64,000 nucleotides of DNA from Saccharomycopsis fibuligera x Saccharomycopsis cf. fibuligera (taxonomy: Eukaryota > Ascomycota > Saccharomycetes > Ascoideales > Saccharomycopsidaceae): NCBI GenBank assembly GCA_001936135.1, contig CP012809.1:4141501-4205500 (forward strand). Direction: 5' to 3'. Position 1 is the stretch's first letter; each line of letters starts with the position of its first letter. The notes beneath the pieces were generated by a model, which worked only from the letters and a program-made list of their open reading frames with translations, had not been told where the DNA came from and made no database searches. Shown in pieces: positions 19,436 through 29,562 of the stretch. The position numbers and the translations under genes are program-made.

Positions 19436-19964
19436 CTTTTCGTTATTCTTTGACTGGCTGCTCAGTTACTTGGAATTAAATTAGACAGCAGATTCTGTAC
19501 CAGTTCTGATTTGGGTGTGTTTTGTATCTTTTTCTTTTCGCTTCTATTTCTGCCTACGTTGGATTCTACTAATCCTCGATGGCCAACACGCAGCACTTTG
19601 AATGTCAGCAGAAAAGAAAATCGAATCATATAATCCCAAATCCACGGGACAATGCAAAATCTTGTACAATGATGTAGAGTCAGGAGATAGACACGCTAAT
19701 AAGCATTTGTATGCATTAAGCCGAGCTCGCAACCAAAAAGAAAACAAAAAAAACAACACCAAAACAAAAACAAACAGAAAATAGTAAGTCAAATAATAAA
19801 GGAGAGAAAAAAAGAGCACCGGCCGGAACTAAGTGAAATAAGTGGAACAAGAACAAGAGAAGCAGTCAAAGGACTATGATATAGAAGAGGTTCAAATATC
19901 AGTACAGTTACACAAACATATTAATTCAAGTACACATACCCATAAACCTACATCACACAACACA
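19436..19964. promoter_or_regulatory. Divergent promoter of the b5-domain gene and TEM1, with an upstream ORF
   Basis: A 60-codon plus-strand frame (19602-19784) starts with ATG and ends 180 bases before the TEM1 ATG. It could be an upstream ORF in a long leader, or chance. A GTAAGT follows directly at 19784-19789, but I found no convincing branch site or acceptor before TEM1. Confidence 0.4.
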
Positions 19965-20711
19965 ATGGAGAGTCTAGGACACAGCCAGTCTCATCATCAC
20001 CACCACCATCATCATCACAGTACCAGTAGTAATACTTATGACACCAACAATAACAATGAAAACAACAATAGCCCCGACCAGCAGCTGTCACAGCAACAGC
20101 AACAACAGCAACAACAGAGTAGCAAAAATTCTGTGGCTTTAAAAGTTGGATTAATTGGAGACGCCCAAATTGGCAAGACCTCACTAATGGTGAAATACGT
20201 CGAAGGCCTATTTGACGAGGACTATACACAAACCTTAGGAGTCAATTTCATGGAAAAGTCACTCCATATTAAAAACAACGAAATTACATTTTCAGTGTGG
20301 GATTTAGGTGGCCAAAAAGAGTTCATTAACATGTTACCATTGGTATCTAATGATGCAGTGGCTATACTTTTCATGTTTGACTTGACGAGAAAATCAACCT
20401 TGAATTCCATCAAAGAATGGTACCGGCAAGCAAGAGGGTTTAATAAGACGGCTATTCCGTTCTTGATCGGGACCAAATATGATTTGTTTGTGGATATGTC
20501 TCAGAAGGATCAGAAGGAAGTCACTGTGCAGGCAATGAAGTTTGCTAAGGCAATGAAGGCAAGCTTGATTTTTTGTTCAACGAGTCATTCGGTTAACGTG
20601 CAAAAGATTTTTAAGATAATATTGTCCAAGGCCTTTGATTTAAAACTTACGATACCGGAGATGAAAAGTATTGGGGAACCGATTTTGATATACAATGAAA
20701 ATGCTATATGA
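19965..20711 (+). CDS. TEM1: Small GTPase of the mitotic exit network (Tem1/Spg1)
   Basis: A Ras-like switch at the spindle pole body that triggers mitotic exit and septation. I chose the ATG at 19965 (248 residues); the frame extends upstream but has no earlier ATG. Residues 10-18 are a run of nine His and 39-51 a Gln run, both unusual additions to this family. The G domain starts near 57. The P-loop is GDAQIGKT (65-72), the second switch is DLGGQ (113-117), and the guanine-specificity motif is TKYD in place of NKxD (170-173), as in Tem1/Spg1 proteins. There is no C-terminal CAAX box, also as in Tem1. Codon 41 is CTG, in the Gln/Ser run, so it should read as Ser in a CUG-Ser yeast. Confidence 0.95.
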   Translation: MESLGHSQSHHHHHHHHHSTSSNTYDTNNNNENNNSPDQQLSQQQQQQQQQSSKNSVALKVGLIGDAQIGKTSLMVKYVEGLFDEDYTQTLGVNFMEKSLHIKNNEITFSVWDLGGQKEFINMLPLVSNDAVAILFMFDLTRKSTLNSIKEWYRQARGFNKTAIPFLIGTKYDLFVDMSQKDQKEVTVQAMKFAKAMKASLIFCSTSHSVNVQKIFKIILSKAFDLKLTIPEMKSIGEPILIYNENAI

Positions 20712-20991
20712 TAACGTGAAGTGGTATTGAGACTATTGATTTGAATATACACACATAAACAATTACAATGCAATTGGAACAATTTATTACTCACAGTTAT
20801 TATATACAAAGGTAAAAATGAACCGAAGTGAAAAAAAGGTAGTAAACAAACACATTTTAAAAAAGGAGATTATATATAAAACACCCTATATAGCTACAAC
20901 GCATATGTCACAAAAACTTCATCATCGAAATTTACCATATCATCCATCCTAATCAACTACTGCGAGATTGACTATCAACCTTACTTCCAAC

Positions 20992-23900
20992 TCACCCTAG
21001 GATTTTTTGAAAAATCTTCTCTTTTCTTAGTGCGTTATAAATCTCGTCTTCTGGCAAGCACAACTTAACCAATTTAGAATGGTTAGCCTTATTATCTTCT
21101 TGGGTAATCAATCCAGCTTCAACAAGTTGATTCACCATGAAGGTCATCCCCATCAATTGATTCGATGAACCTCTATTGCTGCAAACGTTTTTATAAAAAC
21201 TATCAAAAATGTTAGCATCACCAACTAATGTGCTCTTGAAGTTGGCGTTGCTTGAATTAAGAAAATTCATATTAATTATCCGTTTCATTTCTTCCGCCAA
21301 GTCATTGATTTCATTTTCCAAAAGTCCAGTGAATTTTTGTCGGCGAAGAATCGATACTAGGAAAATTTTACTAACCAATGTTAAATTCATCACGTACATT
21401 GCAATTGGAGAATTGGTTGTTTCTTGAATGGCTTTAATGATATGATTGATTTTCACATAATAAACATTATTATCTTCATCATTGTTGTTACTTATCGTAG
21501 TTGTCTTCTTGTTATTGTTGTTGTTATTCTTGATGTTGTTCATGTATTCAAGTTCTGCAATTTCCACTGCTCGACGGCAAATTGATAACCCACGACGCGC
21601 ATCACCACTGACACTAGCAACTTTTCTAGAAGCAAATTCAATTGCAGACTTTTCAAACTTGAGCACTTTACCCAAATTTTGATTTGTTTTGTTCATTGAC
21701 TCTAATCTCGTTTCAATAATTTTGGCTAATTGATCATGTGTATATCCAGGAAACAATAGTCTTGATAAGCCTAACCGAGAACTGATTTTATTGGTAAGCA
21801 CACGTTCAGGCAAGTCCATAGTATTAGCAATGGCAATAACAATAAATTTGGAGTTATTATATGTGGGCCAATTGAAGAAATTGTACATGATACTTTGATT
21901 TTTAGTGATGATTTGATCAATTTCATCCATAAGAATAATCAAAGGAAAACGATCTTTTTGCTCTTGTCCAGATTCATTCTCTGCCAAATAATTTTCAATC
22001 AAGTTTTTAGCACTATTTGCCGAAACACGCTGCCCGCCGATTTTTTCCCATAAAAGTTCATAGCATGCACTGGGAGAAATAAGCTTCAAACCATTGATTT
22101 CAACGTATTCAAAATTATTAATGTACTCATATGACTTTACTTCTTGAGCTTTGTTGCGCATCTCATTAAGTTGTGCCTCAGGACTTTCAACAACACTTAC
22201 TACACTGCTATCATCAGAATCATCAACCAGAATTGCATTTTTGGTATTTTTTGATTTTAATTTTGATTTTGATTTTGAGTTTCCTACAGGAGAGTTCTTC
22301 TTGCTCTTACCATTAAACCTAGAGGCTTTTCTTTTTTCTTTCTTTTTATTTTCTGCCACCTCTTTTTCCAACTCCTTAGCTCTATTGGTATGCTTGAGTC
22401 TGGTGAGCAATTCGTTAATCACTTTTCTCACCGTGGCAGTTTTTCCAGTACCTGGAGTACCACTGATATAAATACAGCTGCCCATTTCCTGGTTGATTAA
22501 ACTTTCCAAAGTTAAATACAATTGGGCAAACTCTTCTTCCCGGCAAGGCAATGATGCAAGTAAAGTGGAAGTATGGAGTTGCTCTTTAGCATTTTTGAAC
22601 ATTATTTGATTGACTTCAGTTTTAGGCTTGGTTTTTCTTTCTTTTCTTCTAGCGGCAACAGCAGCTACTGATGCAGCAGTAGCAGCGCCAGTTTTGCTAT
22701 TGGCTTTAGCAGTACTTTTGACTTCTGGCTTGGATTCAATTTCGTAATCACTAGGCTCATCATCAAGTTCAATGACTCTAGTAGGAATTTTGGGCGTTGT
22801 TTCAATGATTGATTTCTTTTGTTTCGAAACTGTCTTTTTGGCAGTGGTTGCCGTCTTTCTTTTTTTCCTAGGAGACGTTTGCTTTGGCTTGCGATAAGTG
22901 CGTCTTGCACGGCTATTTCTCAAATTTTTAGCACTTGCTTCGAAATCATCATTATCAGAAATGAGTTCAAATGAGGCATCTGAAGAAGAGGAAGATTCGA
23001 AGGACGAATCCAGCTCTTCCAGCACCAGTACATCACTGTCTTCACCTTTGGCATCAACGTAAACATCATCGCTACCACTATCTGAAACCCTAGATGTTCC
23101 TGGTTGTTCTTCATCGTCATTGGTAACTTGGTCATCTTCACCGCTATCGCTATCTAAGGACAAAACGTACTTCTTTTTTCCAGCATTTGATTTGGTCTTC
23201 AATGAGCTTTTCTCTTTGGCTGCTATCTTTGCCAGACTAGCTTTTCTTGACGGACTGGCTTTTACGGGGCTCAGAGTGGCAGATTTTGGTGGCCTTCCTC
23301 TTCGTGGGGTTGGAGTATTAGATTTGCTAGTAGCACCACCAGCAGCGACTTGCTGTTTTAATTTGGTTGGGGTCGCAGGAAGCGACATTGGCGCAAACAC
23401 TGCAGTCTTTAAAGCTTGGGCAAACCTAGTCTCGTTTTCGAACAATGTCTCCAATATTTCATCAAAATCGAACACTTCAGAAATTTCACTCGAATAATGG
23501 GTGTCACAGGCTCGTTGACAAAGATACACATCTTTTGAAGCAGTACTCTTTACTTTCAGTTTTTGCTGCTCGTATTTTGCTCTAGATAGCACATAGACAT
23601 TCTTAATAACATGCTTCAACTGAATATCGAACTGTAACGGAGTCAAAAAGAGCTCATGTTTATCCTGGGGGATCACTCTGCTATGAGGATCAATTTCTTC
23701 AAGATCTGTTTTGGAACAAAGACGTATCGCCAGCACTTCAACGTAGTGATTGGTATGTAAACTGATTTTTTTGATCATGCCGATAGCATATTCCAGGGGA
23801 TCTAATCCACCATCGTCATCATCATTATTATTGCTTTTCCCGTTATCATCAAAGCCATTCTCAGCATCCTTGATCAGGTGCTTGCCAAAGATAAAAGTAC

Positions 23901-24168
23901 CATTATACAAAAAGCAATCTCCGATTTTCAACTCTACATCGTCTTTAGCCCTCCTTAGCACAATATTCGATGGATCGTCTCTGAAACTGGTTTTCTTTTT
24001 AGCGCGTCGTGTAAGTCTTGTTGGCTGAAGTCTGGCTGGCAGAGCATGCCTTTTGGTGGGACTAGCAGCAGCGCTGGCTCCACTCCCGGTAGCTTCGTCA
24101 TCGGAGGATAGAGGAATAACGTTTTGGGAGTAACTCCAGCCCTCGAAATCCTTCGGAACATGAGCCAT
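20992..24168 (-). CDS. ORC1: Origin recognition complex subunit 1
   Basis: The largest ORC subunit: an AAA+ ATPase that marks replication origins and loads MCM with Cdc6. It has 1058 residues. A BAH domain lies at about 55-215. It is followed by a long acidic/basic linker (about 260-530) with Lys-rich segments, including GRPPKS, an AT-hook-like motif. The AAA+ part has Walker A GTPGTGKT (about 568-575) and Walker B LIILMDEID (about 742-750), then sensor region ASRKVASVSGDARR. An unusual insertion of about 80 residues, Lys-rich then acidic/Ser-rich, separates the Walker A helix from FEYVEINGLK, where Saccharomyces Orc1 has a short loop. A (TG)7 run lies just upstream of the ATG (24177-24190). 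The 280 bases between TEM1 and this stop are plain 3' sequence. Secure. Confidence 0.97.
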   Translation of the reverse strand: MAHVPKDFEGWSYSQNVIPLSSDDEATGSGASAAASPTKRHALPARLQPTRLTRRAKKKTSFRDDPSNIVLRRAKDDVELKIGDCFLYNGTFIFGKHLIKDAENGFDDNGKSNNNDDDDGGLDPLEYAIGMIKKISLHTNHYVEVLAIRLCSKTDLEEIDPHSRVIPQDKHELFLTPLQFDIQLKHVIKNVYVLSRAKYEQQKLKVKSTASKDVYLCQRACDTHYSSEISEVFDFDEILETLFENETRFAQALKTAVFAPMSLPATPTKLKQQVAAGGATSKSNTPTPRRGRPPKSATLSPVKASPSRKASLAKIAAKEKSSLKTKSNAGKKKYVLSLDSDSGEDDQVTNDDEEQPGTSRVSDSGSDDVYVDAKGEDSDVLVLEELDSSFESSSSSDASFELISDNDDFEASAKNLRNSRARRTYRKPKQTSPRKKRKTATTAKKTVSKQKKSIIETTPKIPTRVIELDDEPSDYEIESKPEVKSTAKANSKTGAATAASVAAVAARRKERKTKPKTEVNQIMFKNAKEQLHTSTLLASLPCREEEFAQLYLTLESLINQEMGSCIYISGTPGTGKTATVRKVINELLTRLKHTNRAKELEKEVAENKKKEKRKASRFNGKSKKNSPVGNSKSKSKLKSKNTKNAILVDDSDDSSVVSVVESPEAQLNEMRNKAQEVKSYEYINNFEYVEINGLKLISPSACYELLWEKIGGQRVSANSAKNLIENYLAENESGQEQKDRFPLIILMDEIDQIITKNQSIMYNFFNWPTYNNSKFIVIAIANTMDLPERVLTNKISSRLGLSRLLFPGYTHDQLAKIIETRLESMNKTNQNLGKVLKFEKSAIEFASRKVASVSGDARRGLSICRRAVEIAELEYMNNIKNNNNNNKKTTTISNNNDEDNNVYYVKINHIIKAIQETTNSPIAMYVMNLTLVSKIFLVSILRRQKFTGLLENEINDLAEEMKRIINMNFLNSSNANFKSTLVGDANIFDSFYKNVCSNRGSSNQLMGMTFMVNQLVEAGLITQEDNKANHSKLVKLCLPEDEIYNALRKEKIFQKILG

Positions 24169-24677
24169 TTGATATATGTGTGTGTGTGTGGATGTGAGTG
24201 CAATTTAAGTAAAATTGCCCTAAACTCTTGTTTAAATGATTGAATAAAAGTGCAATTGGGCCAAAAGATTAAACAGTTGTTTATGTCTGAACTACAGCGC
24301 TTAAGCTCATCTTGATTCCTGTTTGTTTGTTTTTGTTGATGTTGAATTTTCCCTTTGGTTAGTTGCACTGGTACATAGTTTTCCTATCGAAGAAAAAACG
24401 CACAAGTCAACATGCAAGCACAGACTGCATGGAAAACATAAAAGCCTACGACATTGCAAAAAAATTCTACAACCACATGATTCATTCAAATAAATATGTG
24501 TTTGAGCCTACATACGAAACCTATATACTAGAGGCAAAAGCAATCTTTGAAAAAAAAGGCATGCAAAAAAAGCAGCTAAAAAAAAACAGTAAATAATTTA
24601 AAAAGTAGGAGGATTTTGTAGCAGACCAGTCCTGATCCAATCTCTCGTGATTCAGCCATTTTTGAGACTAAAATTGA
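24169..24677. other. Intergenic: ORC1 promoter and SPE1 3' region
   Basis: It holds a (TG)7 run at 24177-24190 next to the ORC1 start and a possible short gene at 24429-24596. Nothing else is recognised. Confidence 0.5.
24429..24596 (+). CDS. Possible small ORF, 55 codons
   Basis: An ATG-to-stop frame of 55 codons encodes a Lys/Tyr-rich peptide (MENIKAYDIAKKFYNH...). It has an unusually protein-like amphipathic pattern for an AT-rich spacer. It is antisense to neither flanking coding region. No family recognised; it may be chance. Confidence 0.2.
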   Translation: MENIKAYDIAKKFYNHMIHSNKYVFEPTYETYILEAKAIFEKKGMQKKQLKKNSK

Positions 24678-26171
24678 CTAATTAACTTTGACATCGTCTT
24701 CCGAGGAAACGTAAATCACCGGGGAATGTTGAGCAAAACCATTGAAACTGGTTGAAGCAGCAAGAGTATATGCTCCCATTGCTGAAAAAAACAACCAATC
24801 ACCCACGGCCACCGGATGGTTGAGAACTGCGTTTTTGTTAACCACATCAGCACTGTCACAAGTTTGGCCCCAAACGCTAACTGGATACCGGTTGCCACTG
24901 GAACTATTATCAGCCACTCTTTCAGCACTAATCTCTTCGTAGTAACGGAATTGGCTATCGCTGACAAGAACCCTAGGAATCGGAATGTAGTGGTCATTGA
25001 CAATACAGTTCATGTTAGCATAAATACCGTCGTTGATATAAACCATCGGGACATCAATACCAACATCAACATCAACCCCAGCATCTTGCGGTGATGTACC
25101 ACATTTAACAAATGATCCTCTCTTGCCAATAACGTTAGCAGCAAGAGTGAATGCGCTAGTGACAAAATAGCGACCTGGCTCACTAATGATTTGAACTCCC
25201 AGTTCCGGTGGGAATTTGGCGTCCAAATGACGGTTCAACACTTCAGCCACTTGATCAAAATTGTTGCTAATCATGAACCCGCCGCCAATGTCCAAAACAT
25301 TCATCTCCTCAAAACCTAAAGCTTTAGCCTTGTCAAAAATTAATCTAGCATCATCAATGGCCTTGACCAAAGAGTCAAACTCACTGGATCCGGCACCACA
25401 ATGGAAATGTACCCCAACTAAATTGATTTTCAACTGCTTGGCTTTGGCCAACAATGAATCAAAAGCAGTCAGTCTGGCGCCATACTTAGTGGACAATCTA
25501 ACAACAGCAGCTTTATCGTCGGTTTCAATTCTAAGCAAGACTTTACAACCAGGATGGATTTTAGCAATTTTTTCCAATTCGTCTTCGTTATCAAAAACTG
25601 TCAAATTGACACCATGTTCCATAGCATACTTCAAATGAGAATTAAACTTGCAAGGGTTGGAAAAGATAATTCTTGAAGAATCAACTCCCAATCGCAAAAC
25701 GGTTTCCATTTCCGCTCTAGAAGCACAATCAAAACCAGTGCCCAATTCGGCCAAAAGTTTAAGCACTTGCAAATCAGTGTTGCATTTGATAGCGTAATGT
25801 GGTTTGACTCTTGGAAGCTTGTGGACCCAGTAGCGGTACAAGCGGTAAACTTCGCCCAAGTCGCAAACGAAAAATGAAGCATTATCATTGTAGTGATCGT
25901 TGTCAACAACGTCATGAGAATTGCTATTTTGCAAGTGTTCGTGAAGCGATTGGCCCACGATTTTAACGGATTTAGTGAAAATGGAATCACCGTTTGCTGG
26001 ATTGGTAATGGCTGACGCTTTACCAATTTTGTCGTTGTCAAAATGAGGAGAGGCAGCAGCAGTAGCAGCAGTAGCAGATGAAGGATTGTCTTTGGAGATG
26101 CTCGGAGGATACAAGGAGGCAGTGTCAGTGAATTGTTTGTTGTAAACTTGGTCAATGGTTAAGGCTGTCAT
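24678..26171 (-). CDS. SPE1: Ornithine decarboxylase
   Basis: Converts ornithine to putrescine, the first step of polyamine synthesis, as a PLP-dependent cytosolic homodimer. It has 497 residues. The PLP lysine is in HYAIKCN (Lys129), the phosphate-binding glycine run in LDIGGGF (294-300), EPGRY is at 331-335, and the catalytic Cys is in WGQTCDSAD (Cys438). The N-terminal 90 residues are variable and hold an Ala run (near 34-41). A short Val/Asp insertion (GVDVDVGIDV, 365-374) precedes the conserved INDG motif and looks like a local repeat expansion. In yeasts the protein is controlled by antizyme; the antizyme gene is not in this window. Its substrate is shared with CAR2 at 56375. Secure. 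Confidence 0.97.
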   Translation of the reverse strand: MTALTIDQVYNKQFTDTASLYPPSISKDNPSSATAATAAASPHFDNDKIGKASAITNPANGDSIFTKSVKIVGQSLHEHLQNSNSHDVVDNDHYNDNASFFVCDLGEVYRLYRYWVHKLPRVKPHYAIKCNTDLQVLKLLAELGTGFDCASRAEMETVLRLGVDSSRIIFSNPCKFNSHLKYAMEHGVNLTVFDNEDELEKIAKIHPGCKVLLRIETDDKAAVVRLSTKYGARLTAFDSLLAKAKQLKINLVGVHFHCGAGSSEFDSLVKAIDDARLIFDKAKALGFEEMNVLDIGGGFMISNNFDQVAEVLNRHLDAKFPPELGVQIISEPGRYFVTSAFTLAANVIGKRGSFVKCGTSPQDAGVDVDVGIDVPMVYINDGIYANMNCIVNDHYIPIPRVLVSDSQFRYYEEISAERVADNSSSGNRYPVSVWGQTCDSADVVNKNAVLNHPVAVGDWLFFSAMGAYTLAASTSFNGFAQHSPVIYVSSEDDVKVN

Positions 26172-27072
26172 TCTTCGCAGAAGGATTGGATCAAGTGGAC
26201 TGAAGTGTTGAATAAAAGCGGTTCTGGACGCATAAAAGACTAGCTAGGGCAAGGATACGAAAGAAAGAAACAAAAAACAGAGGATTCTAACTAGACTGTT
26301 CTGTTTTCTTGTTGTTGTTACTGAATGTTTCAGAAGGATGTTACTATACAACCAGTATTTTTGTTGTTGTTGAAGAGCAACCAAATGTAGTCAAAAAGAA
26401 GAAGAAGGGTGAGCGAGTGCCTTGATTGTATGCGGGCTTACTCACTCACTCACTCACTCACTCGCAGCACGCCATGGAAAAAATAGAAACTGATTTGCCG
26501 CAGCCAATCGCAGCCGCGGCAGCAAGCGAAGTGAAAAATTTCCATTACTCATTCTCTCACCCACTCAGCACTCGCCCAATGGTATTGGTTATTCGTCCTC
26601 CTACAGCTGTGCCATCTACCAGATTTGCCACAAGCTTGGCTCTGTACTATACAATGTCTTACACGGGCCGATGATAATGTCGAGACATATTTATGAATTC
26701 TGTGCTCAAAGTCAGCACCGCCATTATAACAGTAATATGCATTTACTGCCCCTGCTCCCACGGGGGCTTTTCAATGTGTCATTTTCCCCTTCTGATCGAG
26801 GCCTCGGCGCCCGTCGCAGTGCTGTGGTTGCTGCTGCGCAGTGAAATAAATATCATTCAATAGCAGACTGCACTTAACTGGTGGTACACAGGGAGGGTGC
26901 AAACACCATGATCCATTGTCTCAATTAAGTATGTATATAACCTCTGGATATAAGTTACGCAACATTCTGAAGTTTCATCCTCAAGCAGTTAAAAAACAAT
27001 CAAACAAATCATGAAAGTAAAGTAGTGATGCACTCATTTCTCATTCATTAGCCTAATCACATTTGGATGCAC
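26172..27072. promoter_or_regulatory. SPE1 promoter and leader region
   Basis: Nine hundred bases without a convincing gene. It includes an (ACTC)6 microsatellite at 26440-26463, several CCAAT-type motifs between 26500 and 26600, and GC-richer sequence than usual near 26780-26840. The two 70-80-codon frames here (26426-26674 + and 26549-26761 -) overlap on opposite strands and look like chance. Confidence 0.45.
26440..26463. repeat. (ACTC)6 microsatellite
   Basis: Six perfect ACTC units about 270 bases upstream of the SPE1 start. Confidence 0.9.
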
Positions 27073-29562
27073 TCACTGCTGTGCATCACTCAGAATATTC
27101 AGAATAAACCACTTCACCAAATCAATTGCCGCAATCGAATCTTCTGCAGAATCATGCTCTCCAGTCTGAATTTTCCTTTTCAAAAATCGCTCACTAAGCA
27201 GCTTAAGAGCCGCTTTCTTAAACACATTTCCAGTACGATACTTATTAAACACTAAACTACTACTTGCAGCACCATTAGAATCACTGACATTATTGAACAA
27301 TAAGGCAGTATCAATAATACGATGATGAATCAATCGCATTACGTTCATATCATTCTCCAACCCATGACCAATGAAAATCGTTGAGCTGTCCATAATTTCG
27401 TTTAATTCTTGTAAAAATTGTTCGTAACTTATAGAATTATGCTCATTGATTTGCGAAATTCCACTGAATTTGGTATTGTAGTCCAATACCTGGCCTTTTG
27501 GCCGCACTAATTTGTCGTAGACAATGATGTAGTTGTTATTATCATTTGTAGCTGCCGTATCGGTTGTTGTAGCTTTTTTAAATGCAACTGGGGCAAAAAA
27601 ATCAATGATTGTGATTCTTGCTAGTTCAAAGCCTAATGTGGTAAACACCATTTCTGCATCCAAGCCCACCACTTTATACTTTGCTTGGATTTTACTATTG
27701 TCATCATTACCAGATGATTTACTTCCAGTAGCATTGCAACCGCCACTGCCTTCGCTAACCGCAGCATCCAAAGCCCACGTTTCTTTGAAAGGTAACACCC
27801 GATGCATTTCTCTAACATCATCCAATTTGTAAACATGAAAATCTAACTCTTCGCAACCCAATATTGCCTCACTGTTACCATAATCGTCATTCATGTCAAA
27901 TCTTGATGTTGCGCCTTGCTGACAACATTGCCACACAAAATACCTCTTGTTATTCTTATCAGTATACGGGGTTTTTTTTCCCGAATGGAAACGGCAAATT
28001 CCCTGGAAGTTGTTTTTGCTTATGGAAGTGCTAATGTCAAAAAGCGTATTGCATCGTTGGCAATGCTTGAGAACTGATTTACCAGGGATGGTGCTTTCTA
28101 TTCTTGCAGTACCGTCCTTTTGGTCCTTTGTGTCACTATAAACTACTTTGAAATTGATCTCCTTGTTGGATATCAAAGAGTGGGATTTGCTACTGCTATG
28201 GTTGCCATGAGAGGCCAATGTTGCTGCAACAGTAGATGACTCGGACGTTTCTTGGTCTTCGTTAGGCACCCTAACAACATAATGATGTTTTTCTAACAAC
28301 TCCACTGGATGTATCAACTTTTCAAGTCTTTGTAAGTATTCCTCTTTAGACAACAAACAAGCAGCTTTGGTACTGCTTTTTTCAGCAGTGCCATCATTTA
28401 GCTGCTTAGTAGACGACGACGACGACGACGACGACCGCGACGATGTTGATGATGATGACAATCCACGTCTTCGTTTATCCATCTCCAAAATTTTGTCAAT
28501 CATTGTTTGTTCCTTTCTCTTCACCTTAACAAACATTCCTTTGAAATTGTTGATGTAGCTGGCGGTAGTTTTACAACTACTGGCAATTTGGTGCTCAAGG
28601 GACATGGTTATCAAGTTTGGTAATTTGATATTAGGCACATTTTGCTTAATTTCTTTGTTTAAAGCAGTAAGGAATTTGCTACGTTGATCATGAGTCGCGG
28701 GGGCGAATGGTAAGACTTTTTGCGGTGCCACAAATGTGTAATCTTTGACTGGTGCTATGGCTTTTTTTGAAGGTTTGGTAATTGATGATACGGATGATAT
28801 AGAGGAAGTAGAATTTGCAGCTTTTGTTGAAGAAATGAAAGGTTTGGTATCAGCTGGTGATGCGGTCTCTTTAGTAGCGCTACTAATGGTATTTTCTCCA
28901 AATTTGCGTTTCTTTGCCCTGGGATCATTAGTTGATTCTTCTGTCAGATCTCTACTACCCCTTATCATAACCTTTTCTGATGCACGGTTTGGCGTACTTG
29001 TTCTTTCTACATTCACCTGCTGCTCTCTTTCTATTTCTCGCTTTGCTGTTTCTTCCTCATCCTTTTTGCGTTTCAAAATTTCCCTTCTTTCTCTTTCCAT
29101 AGCCATCACATTATCTTGAACTTCACGCTTTAACTGCATTTCTAAAAATTGCAACTTGAGCTGAACAGTGAACTCATCTTGGACAATGTTTGCACTCTCA
29201 AGGGCATCATTGAAGCTGGTTTGTAACTGCTCAACCCTACGACGGTCGTACTGTGTTAAAAGCTGTTTTACAGAATTAGTCCTATCATTGTTGTTGGCAG
29301 CAGTGATATTATTTTTGGTACCAGTGGCGCTCTTATTATCATCATTTGTATTTAAGTTTATCGTCTGGCTGTCCGTATCCACACTATCACCTAGTTTGCC
29401 AACGGGAATTTTGTTCAAAGAACTGTCATTATAACCAACAGTACCATCATTCTCATGTTCATTCTTTTGATGATCATGTTGAAAGATGCATAATGAAAGA
29501 TTACACTGATCATGAATGGGACACCGCATTCCCTTGAAAATGTTTTGATCGCTGCTGAACAT
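27073..29562 (-). CDS. REX3: DEDDh 3'-5' RNA exonuclease, REX3/REXO1 type
   Basis: A predicted nuclear exonuclease for RNA 3'-end processing. The 829 residues start with a CCCH-like zinc motif (Cys14, Cys20, Cys25, His29). Then come a Ser/Lys-rich region with charged coiled-coil-like helices (about 95-180) and a Ser run around 385. A second cysteine-rich module lies near 503-560 (CQRCNTLFDIS ... FVWQCCQQ). The exonuclease domain fills about 628-829, with DAEM (first acidic pair, near 633), GHGLENDMNV (near 732), DTALLFN and HDSAEDSIAAIDL (His/Asp of the DEDDh set, near 800). Saccharomyces Rex3 is about half this length. The zinc-finger plus exonuclease layout also fits metazoan REXO1. REX1 or REX4 fit less well because they lack this cysteine-rich region. 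Confidence 0.8.
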   Translation of the reverse strand: MFSSDQNIFKGMRCPIHDQCNLSLCIFQHDHQKNEHENDGTVGYNDSSLNKIPVGKLGDSVDTDSQTINLNTNDDNKSATGTKNNITAANNNDRTNSVKQLLTQYDRRRVEQLQTSFNDALESANIVQDEFTVQLKLQFLEMQLKREVQDNVMAMERERREILKRKKDEEETAKREIEREQQVNVERTSTPNRASEKVMIRGSRDLTEESTNDPRAKKRKFGENTISSATKETASPADTKPFISSTKAANSTSSISSVSSITKPSKKAIAPVKDYTFVAPQKVLPFAPATHDQRSKFLTALNKEIKQNVPNIKLPNLITMSLEHQIASSCKTTASYINNFKGMFVKVKRKEQTMIDKILEMDKRRRGLSSSSTSSRSSSSSSSSTKQLNDGTAEKSSTKAACLLSKEEYLQRLEKLIHPVELLEKHHYVVRVPNEDQETSESSTVAATLASHGNHSSSKSHSLISNKEINFKVVYSDTKDQKDGTARIESTIPGKSVLKHCQRCNTLFDISTSISKNNFQGICRFHSGKKTPYTDKNNKRYFVWQCCQQGATSRFDMNDDYGNSEAILGCEELDFHVYKLDDVREMHRVLPFKETWALDAAVSEGSGGCNATGSKSSGNDDNSKIQAKYKVVGLDAEMVFTTLGFELARITIIDFFAPVAFKKATTTDTAATNDNNNYIIVYDKLVRPKGQVLDYNTKFSGISQINEHNSISYEQFLQELNEIMDSSTIFIGHGLENDMNVMRLIHHRIIDTALLFNNVSDSNGAASSSLVFNKYRTGNVFKKAALKLLSERFLKRKIQTGEHDSAEDSIAAIDLVKWFILNILSDAQQ

